Below, piece after piece: positions 55,038-64,000 of a stretch of DNA of 64,000 bases; within the stretch, counting starts at the first letter, position 1, and each line of letters starts with the position of its first letter. This DNA is from Streptomyces sp. P3 (GTDB lineage Bacteria; Actinomycetota; Actinomycetes; Streptomycetales; Streptomycetaceae): NCBI RefSeq assembly GCF_003032475.1, contig NZ_CP028369.1:5332001-5396000 (forward strand), written 5' to 3'. Made by a program: the position numbers and the translations under genes. Below the pieces are notes generated by a model. It did no database searches, was not told where the DNA came from, and worked only from the letters and a program-made list of their open reading frames with translations.

Positions 55038-58000
55038 ATGGCCAACACGCACAACACCGAGGACAAGCTGCGGGACTACCTCAAGCGCGTCACCACGGAC
55101 CTGCGACAGACCCGTCACAGGCTCACCGACCTGGAGACGCGGGCGCACGAGCCCATAGCCATCGTGGCCACCGCCTGTCACATGCCCGGTGGAGTGCGCA
55201 GCCCGGAGGAACTGTGGCGGATCGTCGCCGACGGGGTCGACACCGTCTCGGACCTGCCGACCGACCGTGGCTGGGACATCGAGGCGCTGTACGACCCCGA
55301 CCCGGAGCGCATCGGCACCAGTTACGTCCGCCAAGGCGCCTTCCTGCACGACGCGGCCGAGTTCGACGCCGGCTTCTTCGAGATCTCGCCGCGTGAGGCG
55401 ACGGCGATGGACCCGCAGCAGCGACTGCTGCTGGAAACCACCTGGGAGGCGTTCGAGCGGGCCGGCATCGACCCCACGACCCTGAGGGGCAGTTCCACCG
55501 GTGTGTTCGTCGGCGCCAGCAACCAGGCCTACGCGCCCGACGGCGCCCGCGCGCCCGAGGGCATCGAAGGACACCTGCTGACCGGCGGATCCGCCGCCGT
55601 GCTGTCGGGGCGCATCTCCTACAGCTTCGGTTTCGAGGGACCCGCCGTCAGCCTCGACACGATGTGCTCCTCCTCGCTGGTCGCCCTCCATCTCGCGATC
55701 CGGGCGCTGCGCTCCGGCGAGTGCTCCATGGCTGTCGCGGGCGGTGTCACCGTCATGGCCAGCATGCGCAACTTCATCGAGTTCAGCCGTCAGCGCGGCC
55801 TGGCCGTCGACGGGCGCTGCAAGCCCTTCGCGGCCGGCGCCGACGGCACGGGCTGGGGTGAGGGTGTGGGTGTGCTGTTGCTGGAGCGGTTGTCGGACGC
55901 ACGTCGGCTGGGTCATGAGGTGCTGGCGGTGGTGCGGGGTTCGGCGATCAACCAGGACGGTGCGTCGAACGGGTTGACGGCGCCGAACGGCCCGTCGCAG
56001 CAGCGGGTGATCCGTGCGGCGCTGGCGGACGCGGGTCTGTCGGCCGCCGACGTGGACGTGGTGGAGGCGCACGGCACGGGGACGAGGCTCGGTGACCCGA
56101 TCGAGGCGCAGGCCCTGCAGGCCACCTACGGCCAGGAACGCGATGCGGGCAACCCGCTGTTGATCGGCTCACTGAAGTCCAACGTCGGCCACACACAGGC
56201 CGCTTCCGGTGTCGTGGGCATCATCAAGATGGTCGAGTCGCTCCGCCACGGTGTCGCCCCCAAGTCACTGCACGCGCAGGAGTTGACCCCGCACGTCGAC
56301 TGGTCCTCCGGCACGCTGCGCCTGCTCACCGAGTCGGTCGACTGGCCGGACACCGGACGGCCGCGCCGCGCGGGCGTCTCCTCCTTCGGAGGCAGCGGCA
56401 CGAACGCCCACGTCGTCCTCGAGCAGGCGCCGGTCGCCGAACCGGCGGAAGCCGTCGAGGCGACGGACGCCCAGGTGGCGGATGCCCAGGTGACGGATGC
56501 CCAGGCTGCCGACAAGAGGGAGAAGACCGGTGTCGTCCTGCCTTGGATGCTGTCGGCCCGCTCGGAGGCCGCGCTGAGGGAGCAGGCACAACGGCTGCTC
56601 GACCGCATCGAGTCCGCTGGCCTCTCCGCAGTGGACGTCTCCCATGCGCTGGCCACCGGTCGCGCCGCGCTGGAGGAGCGCGCCGTCGTCATCGGCACGG
56701 ACCACGCGGGGCTGGTCGATGGCCTGCGTGCCCTGGCCCGCGGCGAGCGGCCCGCGAGCGCGGCCCGCGGCCTCACCGAGAGCCCCGGCACCCCCCTCGA
56801 CCCGGTGTTCGTGTTTCCGGGTCAGGGTGGGCAGTGGGTGGGGATGGCGGTGGAGTTGTTGGATTCTTCGCCGGTGTTCGCTGCGCGGTTTGTGGAGTGT
56901 GGGGTGGCGTTGGAGGGGTTGGTGGAGTGGTCGTTGGTGGATGTGGTGCGGGGGGTGGGGGGTGTGCCTGGGTTGGATCGGGTGGATGTGGTGCAGCCGG
57001 TGTTGTGGGCGGTGATGGTGTCGTTGGCTGCGTTGTGGGAGTCGTTCGGTGTGCGTCCTGCTGCGGTGGTGGGTCATTCGCAGGGGGAGATTGCTGCTGC
57101 GGTGGTGGCGGGTGCGTTGAGTGTGGTGGATGGTGCGCGGGTGGTGGTGTTGCGGTCGCGGGCGATTGTGGCGTTGGCGGGTGGTGGGGGGATGGTGTCG
57201 GTGGCTCTGCCCGCCGAGGGTGTGCGGGAGTTGGTGGGTCGTTTCGGTGGTCGGGTGTCGGTGGCTGCGGTGAATGGTCCGTCGTCGACGGTGGTGTCGG
57301 GTGATGTGGGTGCGTTGGAGGAGTTGGTGGGGTTTGCGGAGGGGGCGGGGGTGAGGGTGCGTCGTATTGATGTGGATTATGCGTCGCATTCGGCTCATGT
57401 GGAGGTGTTGGAGGAGGAGTTGGCGGGGGTGTTGGGTTCGGTGTCGGCGTTGGTTCCGTCGGTGCCGTTCTTGTCGACGGTGACGGGTGAGTGGGTGGAG
57501 GGTGCGGAGACGGACGGGGGGTATTGGTTCCGGAATCTGCGGCAGTCGGTGTTGTTGGAGCCGGTGGTGCGTCGTTTGGTGGGGGAGGGGTTCGGTGCGT
57601 TTGTGGAGATGAGTCCGCATCCGGTGTTGACGGTGCCGATCGGTGAGACGGTCGAGGCTGTGGGTGGGGATGCGGTGGTGGTGGGGTCGTTGCGGCGGGG
57701 TGAGGGTGGTCTGGAGCGGTTCTATCTGTCGTTGGGTGAGGCGTGGGTTCGGGGTGTGGGGGTTGATTGGGGGCCGGTGTTCGAGGGGTTGTCGCCGTGT
57801 CGGGTGGAGTTGCCGACGTATGCGTTCCAGCGCAGCCGCTACTGGCTGGATCTGCCCAAGGCGCGGGCCGGTGTCGACCCGGCGCAGGAGGAGTTCTGGC
57901 GGACCGTCGAGGAGGGCGACCTCGAAGGACTCGCGGGCACGCTCGGGCTGGACGGAACGGGCGGTCTGGGCGATGTCCTGCCGGCGTTGTCGGCCTGGCA

Positions 58001-61000
58001 TCGAGGGCGGCAGGGTCGGGCGAAGCTGGACAGCTGGCGTTATCGGGTGGCGTGGCGGCCGTATCGGCTCGCCGAAGGGGCCACGCTCGACGGGACCTGG
58101 CTGCTCGTCGTACCCGAGGAGCACAGCCGCTCGCCACTGGCCGCCGCCGTCCAGGACGCCCTGAGTGAGGCGGGCGCGACCGCCGTCACCCTCACGTTGG
58201 CCGGCGACGAATTGGACCGCGCGCTCGTCGCCGAGCGCCTCACGGCCGCCGTCGCCGGAACCGACGCCGTCGCCGGAACCGACACCGGAACCGACGCCGT
58301 CGCCGGAACCGACACCGGAACCGACGGCGTGGCCGGGACCGGCTCCGTGCGCGGCGTCGTGTCCCTGCTGGCCCTCGACGAACGCCTCGCCCCGGACCAC
58401 TCCGGCGCGACCGTCGGCATGATGTCCTCCCTGGTCCTGGTCCAGGGCATGCTGGACGCCGGTATCGAGGCCAGGACGTGGTTCCTGACCAGCGAGGCCG
58501 TCAGTACCGGTGACGGGGAGCCGGTCAGCCGTCCGGTACAGGGCGCGCTCTGGGGATTCGGCCGAGTGGTCGCCCTCGAGCAGCCGCGACGCTGGGGTGG
58601 CCTCGTCGACATTCCCTCCGCACCCGACCCCGACGTCGCCCGCGGTCTGGTCGCCGTCCTGGCGGCAGGGGGCGACGAGGACCAGATCGCCCTGCGCGGA
58701 TCGAGCGCCCACATCCGACGGCTGGTCCGCGCACCCCTGGCCGGCCGCAGTTCAACGCGTCCCTGGAGCACCAGCGGCGCAGCGCTGATCACCGGTGGCA
58801 CCGGCGGCCTCGGTGCCCACACGGCTCGACTGCTCGCCCGCAAGGGCGCCGAGCACCTGGTGCTGACCAGCCGCCACGGGGACCAGGCGCCGGGCGCGCA
58901 GGCGCTGCGGCAGGAACTCACCGAGCTGGGCTGCCGGGTGACCATCGCCGCGTGCGACGTCGCCGACCGGGAAGCGCTGCACCGTCTCGTCGAACAGGTG
59001 GAGTCCGACGGCCCCGCGATCCGCACCGTCGTCCACACCGCGGGCGTCGGCATGCTCGCCGCCCTCGCCGAAACCGACCTCGACTTCTTCGCCGAGGGAG
59101 CCCGCGCCAAGCTGCTCGGCGCCGTCAACCTCGACGAAATCTTCGACCACGACCGGCTGGACGCCTTCGTCCTGTACTCCTCCGTCGCCGGCACCTGGGG
59201 CAGCGGTGACCACGGCGCCTACTCGGCCTCGAACGCCTACGTCGACGCACTCGCCGACCATCGCAGAGCGCGCGGGCTGACCGGCATGTCCCTCGCCTGG
59301 GGCATCTGGAGCCCGGAGGGCGGAGGCATGGCCGTCAACGTCGTCCGGGAACAACTGCGCTGGCGCGGTATCCCGTTCATGGACGCCGAACTCGCCGTCG
59401 CGGGCCTCGAGCAGGCACTCGACCACGACGAGAGGTTCCTCGCCGTCGCCGACATCGACTGGGAGCGTTTCGTTCCCGTCTTCACCGCCGCCCACCCCCG
59501 ACCGCTGCTGCACGAGGTTCCCGAGGTGGCGGCCGCAATGCGGGCCGACGAAGCCGTTCTCGACCGCGTCACGGAACGCGGTGGTGGCCTGCGTGCGGAA
59601 CTCGCCGGCCAGAGCTCCGCCGAACGCGACCGGACCCTGACCGACGTCGTCCGCACCCAGGTCGCCGCCGTCCTCGGCTACGCAGACGGCAACGACATCG
59701 CCGTCACACGTGCGTTCCGGGAACTCGGATTCGACTCACTCACCGCGGTCGAACTCCGCAACCGCCTCAACGAGGCGACCGGTCTCACGCTGCCCGCCAC
59801 GATCGTCTTCGACCACCCCAACATCCGCGATCTCGCGCGCCATCTGCGCGGACACCTCGTCGACGAAACCGCCGAGGTCCGGCCCGCCGTGCTCCCCGCC
59901 GCCCCGGCGGCCGGTCCGGGTCATGCGGACGAGCCGATCGCCATCGTCTCCATGGGCTGCCGATTCCCCGGCGGAGCGAACTCGCCGGACGACTTCTGGC
60001 GACTCGTCCTCGACGAGACCGACGCCATCTCTTCCCTGCCCCTCGACCGGGGCTGGGACGTGGAGAACCTGTACGACCCCGATCCGGACCGAGCCGGCAC
60101 CACGTACGCCCGCGACGGCGGGTTCCTGCACGACGCGGCCGAGTTCGACGCGGCCTTCTTCGGGATCTCGCCGCGTGAGGCGCTTGCGATGGACCCCCAG
60201 CAGCGACTGCTGCTGGAGACCACCTGGGAGACCCTGGAGCGGGCCGGCATCGCCCCCGACAGCCTGCGCGGCAGCGACACCGGAGTCTTCGTCGGCGTGT
60301 CCCACCAGGGCTACGGAGCGAGCGGGGGTGCCCCGGAGGGCCTCGAAGGCCACCTCATCACCGGCACCGTCACCAGCATCGCCTCCGGCCGCATCTCCTA
60401 CACCCTCGGCCTCGAAGGGCCGGCCGTGACGATGGACACCGGCTGCTCGTCCGCGCTCGTCGCCATGCACCAGGCCATGCGTTCCCTTCGTTCGGGCGAG
60501 TGCTCCCTCGCGCTGACCGGCGGCGCCGCCGTCATGGGCGAGCCCGTCGGCCTGGTCGGCTTCAGCCGTCAGCGCGGCCTGGCCGTCGACGGGCGCTGCA
60601 AGCCCTTCGCGGCCGGCGCCGACGGCATGGGCATGTCCGAGGGTGTGGGTGTGCTGTTGCTGGAGCGGTTGTCGGACGCGCGGGCGCTGGGGCATCAGGT
60701 GCTGGCGGTGGTGCGGGGTTCGGCGATCAACCAGGACGGTGCGTCGAACGGGTTGACGGCGCCGAACGGTCTGGCGCAGCAGCGGGTGATCCGTGCGGCG
60801 TTGGCGGACGCGGGTCTGTCGGCGGCGGACGTGGACGTGGTGGAGGCGCACGGCACGGGGACGAAGCTCGGTGACCCGATCGAGGCGCAGGCGCTGCTCG
60901 CCACCTACGGCCAGGAGCGCGACGGCGACCGCCCGCTGTGGCTCGGGTCCGTGAAGTCCAACATCGGCCACACCCAGGCCGCTTCGGGCATGGCCGGGAT

Positions 61001-64000
61001 CATCAAGATGGTGCAGGCCATACGGCACGCCACCCTGCCGAGGTCCCTGCACGCCGAGGAGGTCTCCCCGTTCGTCGACTGGTCGGCAGGACAGGTGGAG
61101 ATCCTCGCGCAGGCCCGCCCGTGGGAACGCGACGACCGGCCTCGCCGGGCCGGCGTCTCCTCCTTCGGAGTCAGCGGCACCAACGCGCACATCATCCTCG
61201 AAGAACCCGATCCGACGCTCACCGAGGAGGAGTCGGTACCGCTCGTCGCTGACCCGCCCCGCACCGTCGTGCCGTGGCTGCTGTCCGCTCGCTCGGACAA
61301 CGCGCTGCGCGCCCAGGCCGAGCGGCTGCTGACCCGTCTGGAGAGCTCGGACGGCGATCCCGTCGACATCGCGCACTCCCTCCTGACCGGCCGTGCCGCG
61401 CTGGAGGAGCGCGCGGCCGTCGTCGGCGCCGACCGCGACGGCCTCGTCGCCTCGCTGCGCGGTCTGGCCGCCGGAACGCCCGGCGCCGGCCTCGTGCGAG
61501 GCGCCACCCGGCGCCTCGGCGACACCGTGGACCCGGTGTTCGTGTTTCCGGGTCAGGGTGGGCAGTGGGTGGGGATGGCGGTGGAGTTGTTGGATTCTTC
61601 GCCGGTGTTCGCTGCGCGGTTTGTGGAGTGTGGGGTGGCGTTGGAGGGGTTGGTGGAGTGGTCGTTGGTGGATGTGGTGCGGGGGGTGGGGGGTGTGCCT
61701 GGGTTGGATCGGGTGGATGTGGTGCAGCCGGTGTTGTGGGCGGTGATGGTGTCGTTGGCTGCGTTGTGGGAGTCGTTCGGTGTGCGTCCTGCTGCGGTGG
61801 TGGGTCATTCGCAGGGGGAGATTGCTGCTGCGGTGGTGGCGGGTGCATTGAGTGTGGTGGATGGTGCGCGGGTGGTGGTGTTGCGGTCGCGGGCGATTGT
61901 GGCGTTGGCGGGTGGTGGGGGGATGGTGTCGGTGGCTCTGCCCGCCGAGGGTGTGCGGGAGTTGGTGGGTCGTTTCGGTGGTCGGGTGTCGGTGGCTGCG
62001 GTGAATGGTCCGTCGTCGACGGTGGTGTCGGGTGATGTGGGTGCGTTGGAGGAGTTGGTGGGGTTTGCGGAGGGGGCGGGGGTGAGGGTGCGTCGTATTG
62101 ATGTGGATTATGCGTCGCATTCGGCTCATGTGGAGGTGTTGGAGGAGGAGTTGGCGGGGGTGTTGGGTTCGGTGTCGGCGTTGGTTCCGTCGGTGCCGTT
62201 CTTGTCGACGGTGACGGGTGAGTGGGTGGAGGGTGCGGAGACGGACGGGGGGTATTGGTTCCGGAATCTGCGGCAGTCGGTGTTGTTGGAGCCGGTGGTG
62301 CGTCGTTTGGTGGGGGAGGGGTTCGGTGCGTTTGTGGAGATGAGTCCGCATCCGGTGTTGACGGTGCCGATCGGTGAGACGGTCGAGGCTGCCGGTTCGG
62401 ACGCGGTGGTGGTGGGGTCGTTGCGGCGGGGTGAGGGTGGTCTGGAGCGGTTCTATCTGTCGTTGGGTGAGGCGTGGGTTCGGGGTGTGGGGGTTGATTG
62501 GGGGCCGGTGTTCGAGGGGTTGTCGCCGTGTCGGGTGGAGTTGCCGACGTATGCCTTCCAGCGCAACCGCTACTGGCTGGAACCGGTTGCTCCGCAGACC
62601 ACCGCCGACTCCGGGACGTTCGGGGCGGTGGACCTTCTCGACGACGGATTCTGGGCGAGCGTGGACAGCCACGATCTCGATTCCCTGGCGGACAGCCTCG
62701 GCCTCGATGACGTGCGCTCACTCGCCGAGGTGGTGCCCGCCCTGTCATCCTGGCGGCGGGACCGGCTCAACCATTCCACGCTCGACGGCTGGCGTTACCG
62801 GGTCGCATGGCGGCCCCGCACCGAACAGCCAGCACGCGTCCACGAGCTGGCGAACACCTGGCTGCTCGTCGTGCCGGCCGGATACGAGGACGACCCCCTC
62901 GTGCAGGACGTGCGTACCGCGATCGGCGGCAGCTCCGCCGAGGCCCGCGTTCTCGTCGTGGGCGGCCCGGACGCCGAACGTGACCGGATGGTCGACCTCG
63001 TGCGTGGTGCGGTCGACGGCGTCGAGGTCGGTGGCGTGCTGTCGCTGCTCGCGCTGGACGAGTCCCCCTGGTCGGACGAGGGTGTGCTGCCCACCGGCCT
63101 GGTCCTGACCACGACTCTGCTCCAGGTGCTCGCAGACGCCCGTCTGGACGCCCCGGTGTGGTGTGCCACGCGTGGCGCGGTCTCCGTGCGCCGCAGCGAC
63201 CGGCTGACCAGCCCTCTGCAGGCGATGACCTGGGGTCTCGGCCGCATCGCCGCCCTGGAGTACCCGCAGCGCTGGGGCGGGCTCGTCGACCTGCCCGGCA
63301 CGCTCGACGACCGTGCGGCGCGTCGGCTGATCGGCGCTCTGTCCGGGACGCTCGAAGAGGACCACCTCGCCGTGCGTGCCTCCGGACTCTTCGCTCGGCG
63401 GTTGGTGCGCGCCGGTGACGGGCCGCGGCCCGACGGCAGTTGGCAGCCGTCCGGCACGGTCCTGGTGACGGGTGGCACCGGCGGCCTCGGCCGGCATGTC
63501 GCCCGCTGGCTCGCCCGCTCCGGCGCCGAACACCTCGTGCTCGCCTCCCGGCGCGGCCCCGACGCCTCGGGTGCCGACGAACTCGTCGCCGAAATCGCCG
63601 AGCTGGGCACTTCGGCAACCGTCATCGCCTGCGACGTCGCCGACGCCGACGCGGTGCGGCGCCTCGTCGACGACCTGCCCGGCGGCGGCACCCTCACGGC
63701 AGTGGTGCACACCGCCGGCATCATCGACGACGGCCTCATCGACGCGCTCACCCCGCAGCGTGCCCATGACGTCCTACGACCCAAGGCCGATGCGGCGCTG
63801 GCCCTCGACGCCGCCACCCGCCATCTCGACCTCGACGCGTTCGTACTGTTCTCGTCGATGGCAGGCACCCTCGGTGGTCCCGGACAGGGCAGCTACGCCG
63901 CGGCCAACGCCTTCCTGGACGCCCTGGCCGCCGGCCGCAGGTCGCGGGGACTGCCCGCCACCTCCATCGGCTGGGGAACCTGGGCAGGCGGCGGCATGGT
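55038..64000 (+). CDS. Modular PKS 2: modules 3 and 4 (3' partial)
   Basis: At least 2987 aa; runs off the window in the second KR. ATG 55038 follows GAAGGG. N-terminal coiled-coil docking (EDKLRDYLKRVTTDL and RHRLTDLE), the likely partner of the PKS 1 tail. Module 3: KS (Cys210 in LDTMCSSSL), AT (56804-57822; GHSQG, YASH), A-type KR (Tyr1395 in WGSGDHGAY), ACP (Ser1567). Module 4: KS (Cys1803 in MDTGCSSAL, with Gly where Ala is usual), AT (61535-62553), KR with HTAGIIDDGL, the LDD-like motif of B-type KRs, and Tyr2953 in GPGQGSY. No DH or ER lies between the AT and KR. The frame is consistent at all these sites. Confidence 0.93.
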   Translation, partial: MANTHNTEDKLRDYLKRVTTDLRQTRHRLTDLETRAHEPIAIVATACHMPGGVRSPEELWRIVADGVDTVSDLPTDRGWDIEALYDPDPERIGTSYVRQGAFLHDAAEFDAGFFEISPREATAMDPQQRLLLETTWEAFERAGIDPTTLRGSSTGVFVGASNQAYAPDGARAPEGIEGHLLTGGSAAVLSGRISYSFGFEGPAVSLDTMCSSSLVALHLAIRALRSGECSMAVAGGVTVMASMRNFIEFSRQRGLAVDGRCKPFAAGADGTGWGEGVGVLLLERLSDARRLGHEVLAVVRGSAINQDGASNGLTAPNGPSQQRVIRAALADAGLSAADVDVVEAHGTGTRLGDPIEAQALQATYGQERDAGNPLLIGSLKSNVGHTQAASGVVGIIKMVESLRHGVAPKSLHAQELTPHVDWSSGTLRLLTESVDWPDTGRPRRAGVSSFGGSGTNAHVVLEQAPVAEPAEAVEATDAQVADAQVTDAQAADKREKTGVVLPWMLSARSEAALREQAQRLLDRIESAGLSAVDVSHALATGRAALEERAVVIGTDHAGLVDGLRALARGERPASAARGLTESPGTPLDPVFVFPGQGGQWVGMAVELLDSSPVFAARFVECGVALEGLVEWSLVDVVRGVGGVPGLDRVDVVQPVLWAVMVSLAALWESFGVRPAAVVGHSQGEIAAAVVAGALSVVDGARVVVLRSRAIVALAGGGGMVSVALPAEGVRELVGRFGGRVSVAAVNGPSSTVVSGDVGALEELVGFAEGAGVRVRRIDVDYASHSAHVEVLEEELAGVLGSVSALVPSVPFLSTVTGEWVEGAETDGGYWFRNLRQSVLLEPVVRRLVGEGFGAFVEMSPHPVLTVPIGETVEAVGGDAVVVGSLRRGEGGLERFYLSLGEAWVRGVGVDWGPVFEGLSPCRVELPTYAFQRSRYWLDLPKARAGVDPAQEEFWRTVEEGDLEGLAGTLGLDGTGGLGDVLPALSAWHRGRQGRAKLDSWRYRVAWRPYRLAEGATLDGTWLLVVPEEHSRSPLAAAVQDALSEAGATAVTLTLAGDELDRALVAERLTAAVAGTDAVAGTDTGTDAVAGTDTGTDGVAGTGSVRGVVSLLALDERLAPDHSGATVGMMSSLVLVQGMLDAGIEARTWFLTSEAVSTGDGEPVSRPVQGALWGFGRVVALEQPRRWGGLVDIPSAPDPDVARGLVAVLAAGGDEDQIALRGSSAHIRRLVRAPLAGRSSTRPWSTSGAALITGGTGGLGAHTARLLARKGAEHLVLTSRHGDQAPGAQALRQELTELGCRVTIAACDVADREALHRLVEQVESDGPAIRTVVHTAGVGMLAALAETDLDFFAEGARAKLLGAVNLDEIFDHDRLDAFVLYSSVAGTWGSGDHGAYSASNAYVDALADHRRARGLTGMSLAWGIWSPEGGGMAVNVVREQLRWRGIPFMDAELAVAGLEQALDHDERFLAVADIDWERFVPVFTAAHPRPLLHEVPEVAAAMRADEAVLDRVTERGGGLRAELAGQSSAERDRTLTDVVRTQVAAVLGYADGNDIAVTRAFRELGFDSLTAVELRNRLNEATGLTLPATIVFDHPNIRDLARHLRGHLVDETAEVRPAVLPAAPAAGPGHADEPIAIVSMGCRFPGGANSPDDFWRLVLDETDAISSLPLDRGWDVENLYDPDPDRAGTTYARDGGFLHDAAEFDAAFFGISPREALAMDPQQRLLLETTWETLERAGIAPDSLRGSDTGVFVGVSHQGYGASGGAPEGLEGHLITGTVTSIASGRISYTLGLEGPAVTMDTGCSSALVAMHQAMRSLRSGECSLALTGGAAVMGEPVGLVGFSRQRGLAVDGRCKPFAAGADGMGMSEGVGVLLLERLSDARALGHQVLAVVRGSAINQDGASNGLTAPNGLAQQRVIRAALADAGLSAADVDVVEAHGTGTKLGDPIEAQALLATYGQERDGDRPLWLGSVKSNIGHTQAASGMAGIIKMVQAIRHATLPRSLHAEEVSPFVDWSAGQVEILAQARPWERDDRPRRAGVSSFGVSGTNAHIILEEPDPTLTEEESVPLVADPPRTVVPWLLSARSDNALRAQAERLLTRLESSDGDPVDIAHSLLTGRAALEERAAVVGADRDGLVASLRGLAAGTPGAGLVRGATRRLGDTVDPVFVFPGQGGQWVGMAVELLDSSPVFAARFVECGVALEGLVEWSLVDVVRGVGGVPGLDRVDVVQPVLWAVMVSLAALWESFGVRPAAVVGHSQGEIAAAVVAGALSVVDGARVVVLRSRAIVALAGGGGMVSVALPAEGVRELVGRFGGRVSVAAVNGPSSTVVSGDVGALEELVGFAEGAGVRVRRIDVDYASHSAHVEVLEEELAGVLGSVSALVPSVPFLSTVTGEWVEGAETDGGYWFRNLRQSVLLEPVVRRLVGEGFGAFVEMSPHPVLTVPIGETVEAAGSDAVVVGSLRRGEGGLERFYLSLGEAWVRGVGVDWGPVFEGLSPCRVELPTYAFQRNRYWLEPVAPQTTADSGTFGAVDLLDDGFWASVDSHDLDSLADSLGLDDVRSLAEVVPALSSWRRDRLNHSTLDGWRYRVAWRPRTEQPARVHELANTWLLVVPAGYEDDPLVQDVRTAIGGSSAEARVLVVGGPDAERDRMVDLVRGAVDGVEVGGVLSLLALDESPWSDEGVLPTGLVLTTTLLQVLADARLDAPVWCATRGAVSVRRSDRLTSPLQAMTWGLGRIAALEYPQRWGGLVDLPGTLDDRAARRLIGALSGTLEEDHLAVRASGLFARRLVRAGDGPRPDGSWQPSGTVLVTGGTGGLGRHVARWLARSGAEHLVLASRRGPDASGADELVAEIAELGTSATVIACDVADADAVRRLVDDLPGGGTLTAVVHTAGIIDDGLIDALTPQRAHDVLRPKADAALALDAATRHLDLDAFVLFSSMAGTLGGPGQGSYAAANAFLDALAAGRRSRGLPATSIGWGTWAGGGM
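56463..56507 (+). repeat. 15-bp repeat, three copies, in KS-AT linker
   Basis: Codons for T/A-D-A-Q-V/A three times (ACGGACGCCCAGGTG, GCGGATGCCCAGGTG, ACGGATGCCCAGGCT) in the module 3 linker. In frame, so it only lengthens the linker. Confidence 0.8.
56804..57822 (+). repeat. AT block, copy 3 (module 3)
   Basis: Collinear with copies 1 and 2. It differs near 57660 (a short patch replacing the AGS codons of other copies). The upstream KS-AT linker is unrelated, so the block edge is sharp. Confidence 0.8.
58261..58320 (+). repeat. 30-bp perfect tandem duplication in PKS 2
   Basis: 58261-58290 and 58291-58320 are identical (starting CCGACGCCGTCGCCGG). They encode repeats of VAGTDTGTDA in the KR structural subdomain of module 3, where other modules have no such insertion. 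A partial unit flanks each side. Confidence 0.85.
61535..62553 (+). repeat. AT block, copy 4 (module 4)
   Basis: Collinear with copies 1-3 (offset from copy 3 is 4731). A visible difference is GCA for GCG at 61848 in the GALSVVDG codons. GHSQG and YASH are retained. Confidence 0.8.

Noticed and set aside
58254..58340. CRISPR-like array in PKS 2
   Set aside because: Units are contiguous, without spacers, in frame and coding; it is a tandem duplication.

Overview
The window is high-GC, GC3-biased DNA with many 4-base ATGA/GTGA start/stop overlaps, GTG/TTG starts, small CxxC proteins and modular type I polyketide synthases. This is typical of Streptomyces or a close actinomycete relative. No rRNA, tRNA, insertion sequence or CRISPR array was seen.

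Region 1 (1-14.5 kb) is mixed housekeeping and regulation. It holds a PepSY membrane protein, a TPR protein and a MarR regulator that share an 18-bp operator-like palindrome, two TraR/DksA zinc-finger proteins, a truncated MreB-like protein, a NarL-type two-component system, and a fused SecDF with a small proline-rich secreted protein upstream. A Rieske-type oxygenase faces a ferric-reductase-like membrane flavocytochrome with an FMN-binding partner. That pair diverges from an OmpR-type two-component system. The intergenic region carries 11-bp-spaced direct repeats pointing both ways, so the regulator probably controls both the redox pair and itself.

Region 2 (14.6-30.4 kb) is a complete actinobacterial group 1h (formerly group 5) [NiFe]-hydrogenase locus for scavenging low-level H2. 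It holds two small start genes, hoxX (CO-ligand synthesis), hhyS and hhyL, a NifU-like protein, three proteins of unknown function, a maturation protease, a 34-residue membrane peptide, and hypABFCDE. Genes 20183-24063 form an unbroken chain of start/stop overlaps. The uncharacterised proteins in that chain are the best candidates here for an incompletely described system.

Region 3 (30.4-39.7 kb) has a secreted GH54 arabinofuranosidase with a ricin-type lectin domain behind LacI-type operators. A LysR regulator diverges from pcaFIJ (last two steps of the beta-ketoadipate pathway). Next come a hemolysin-III-like membrane protein, a decayed response regulator, and a TetR regulator with a VC0807-like membrane protein.

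Region 4 (39.8-64 kb) is the edge of a reduced-polyketide cluster. Two sugar genes (NDP-hexose 2,3-dehydratase and 3-ketoreductase, giving a 2,6-dideoxyhexose) diverge from a modular PKS. PKS 1 is KSQ-AT-ACP, then two KS-AT-KR-ACP modules. PKS 2 has one complete KS-AT-KR-ACP module and a second that runs off the window in its KR. All five AT domains carry the methylmalonyl-type GHSQG and YASH motifs, which predicts a propionate-primed, fully methyl-branched polyhydroxy chain with deoxysugar decoration, as in macrolides. Four of the ATs are nearly identical at DNA level and use different codons from their surroundings. A palindrome close to the published PAS-LuxR (PimM-type) box lies in the divergent promoter.
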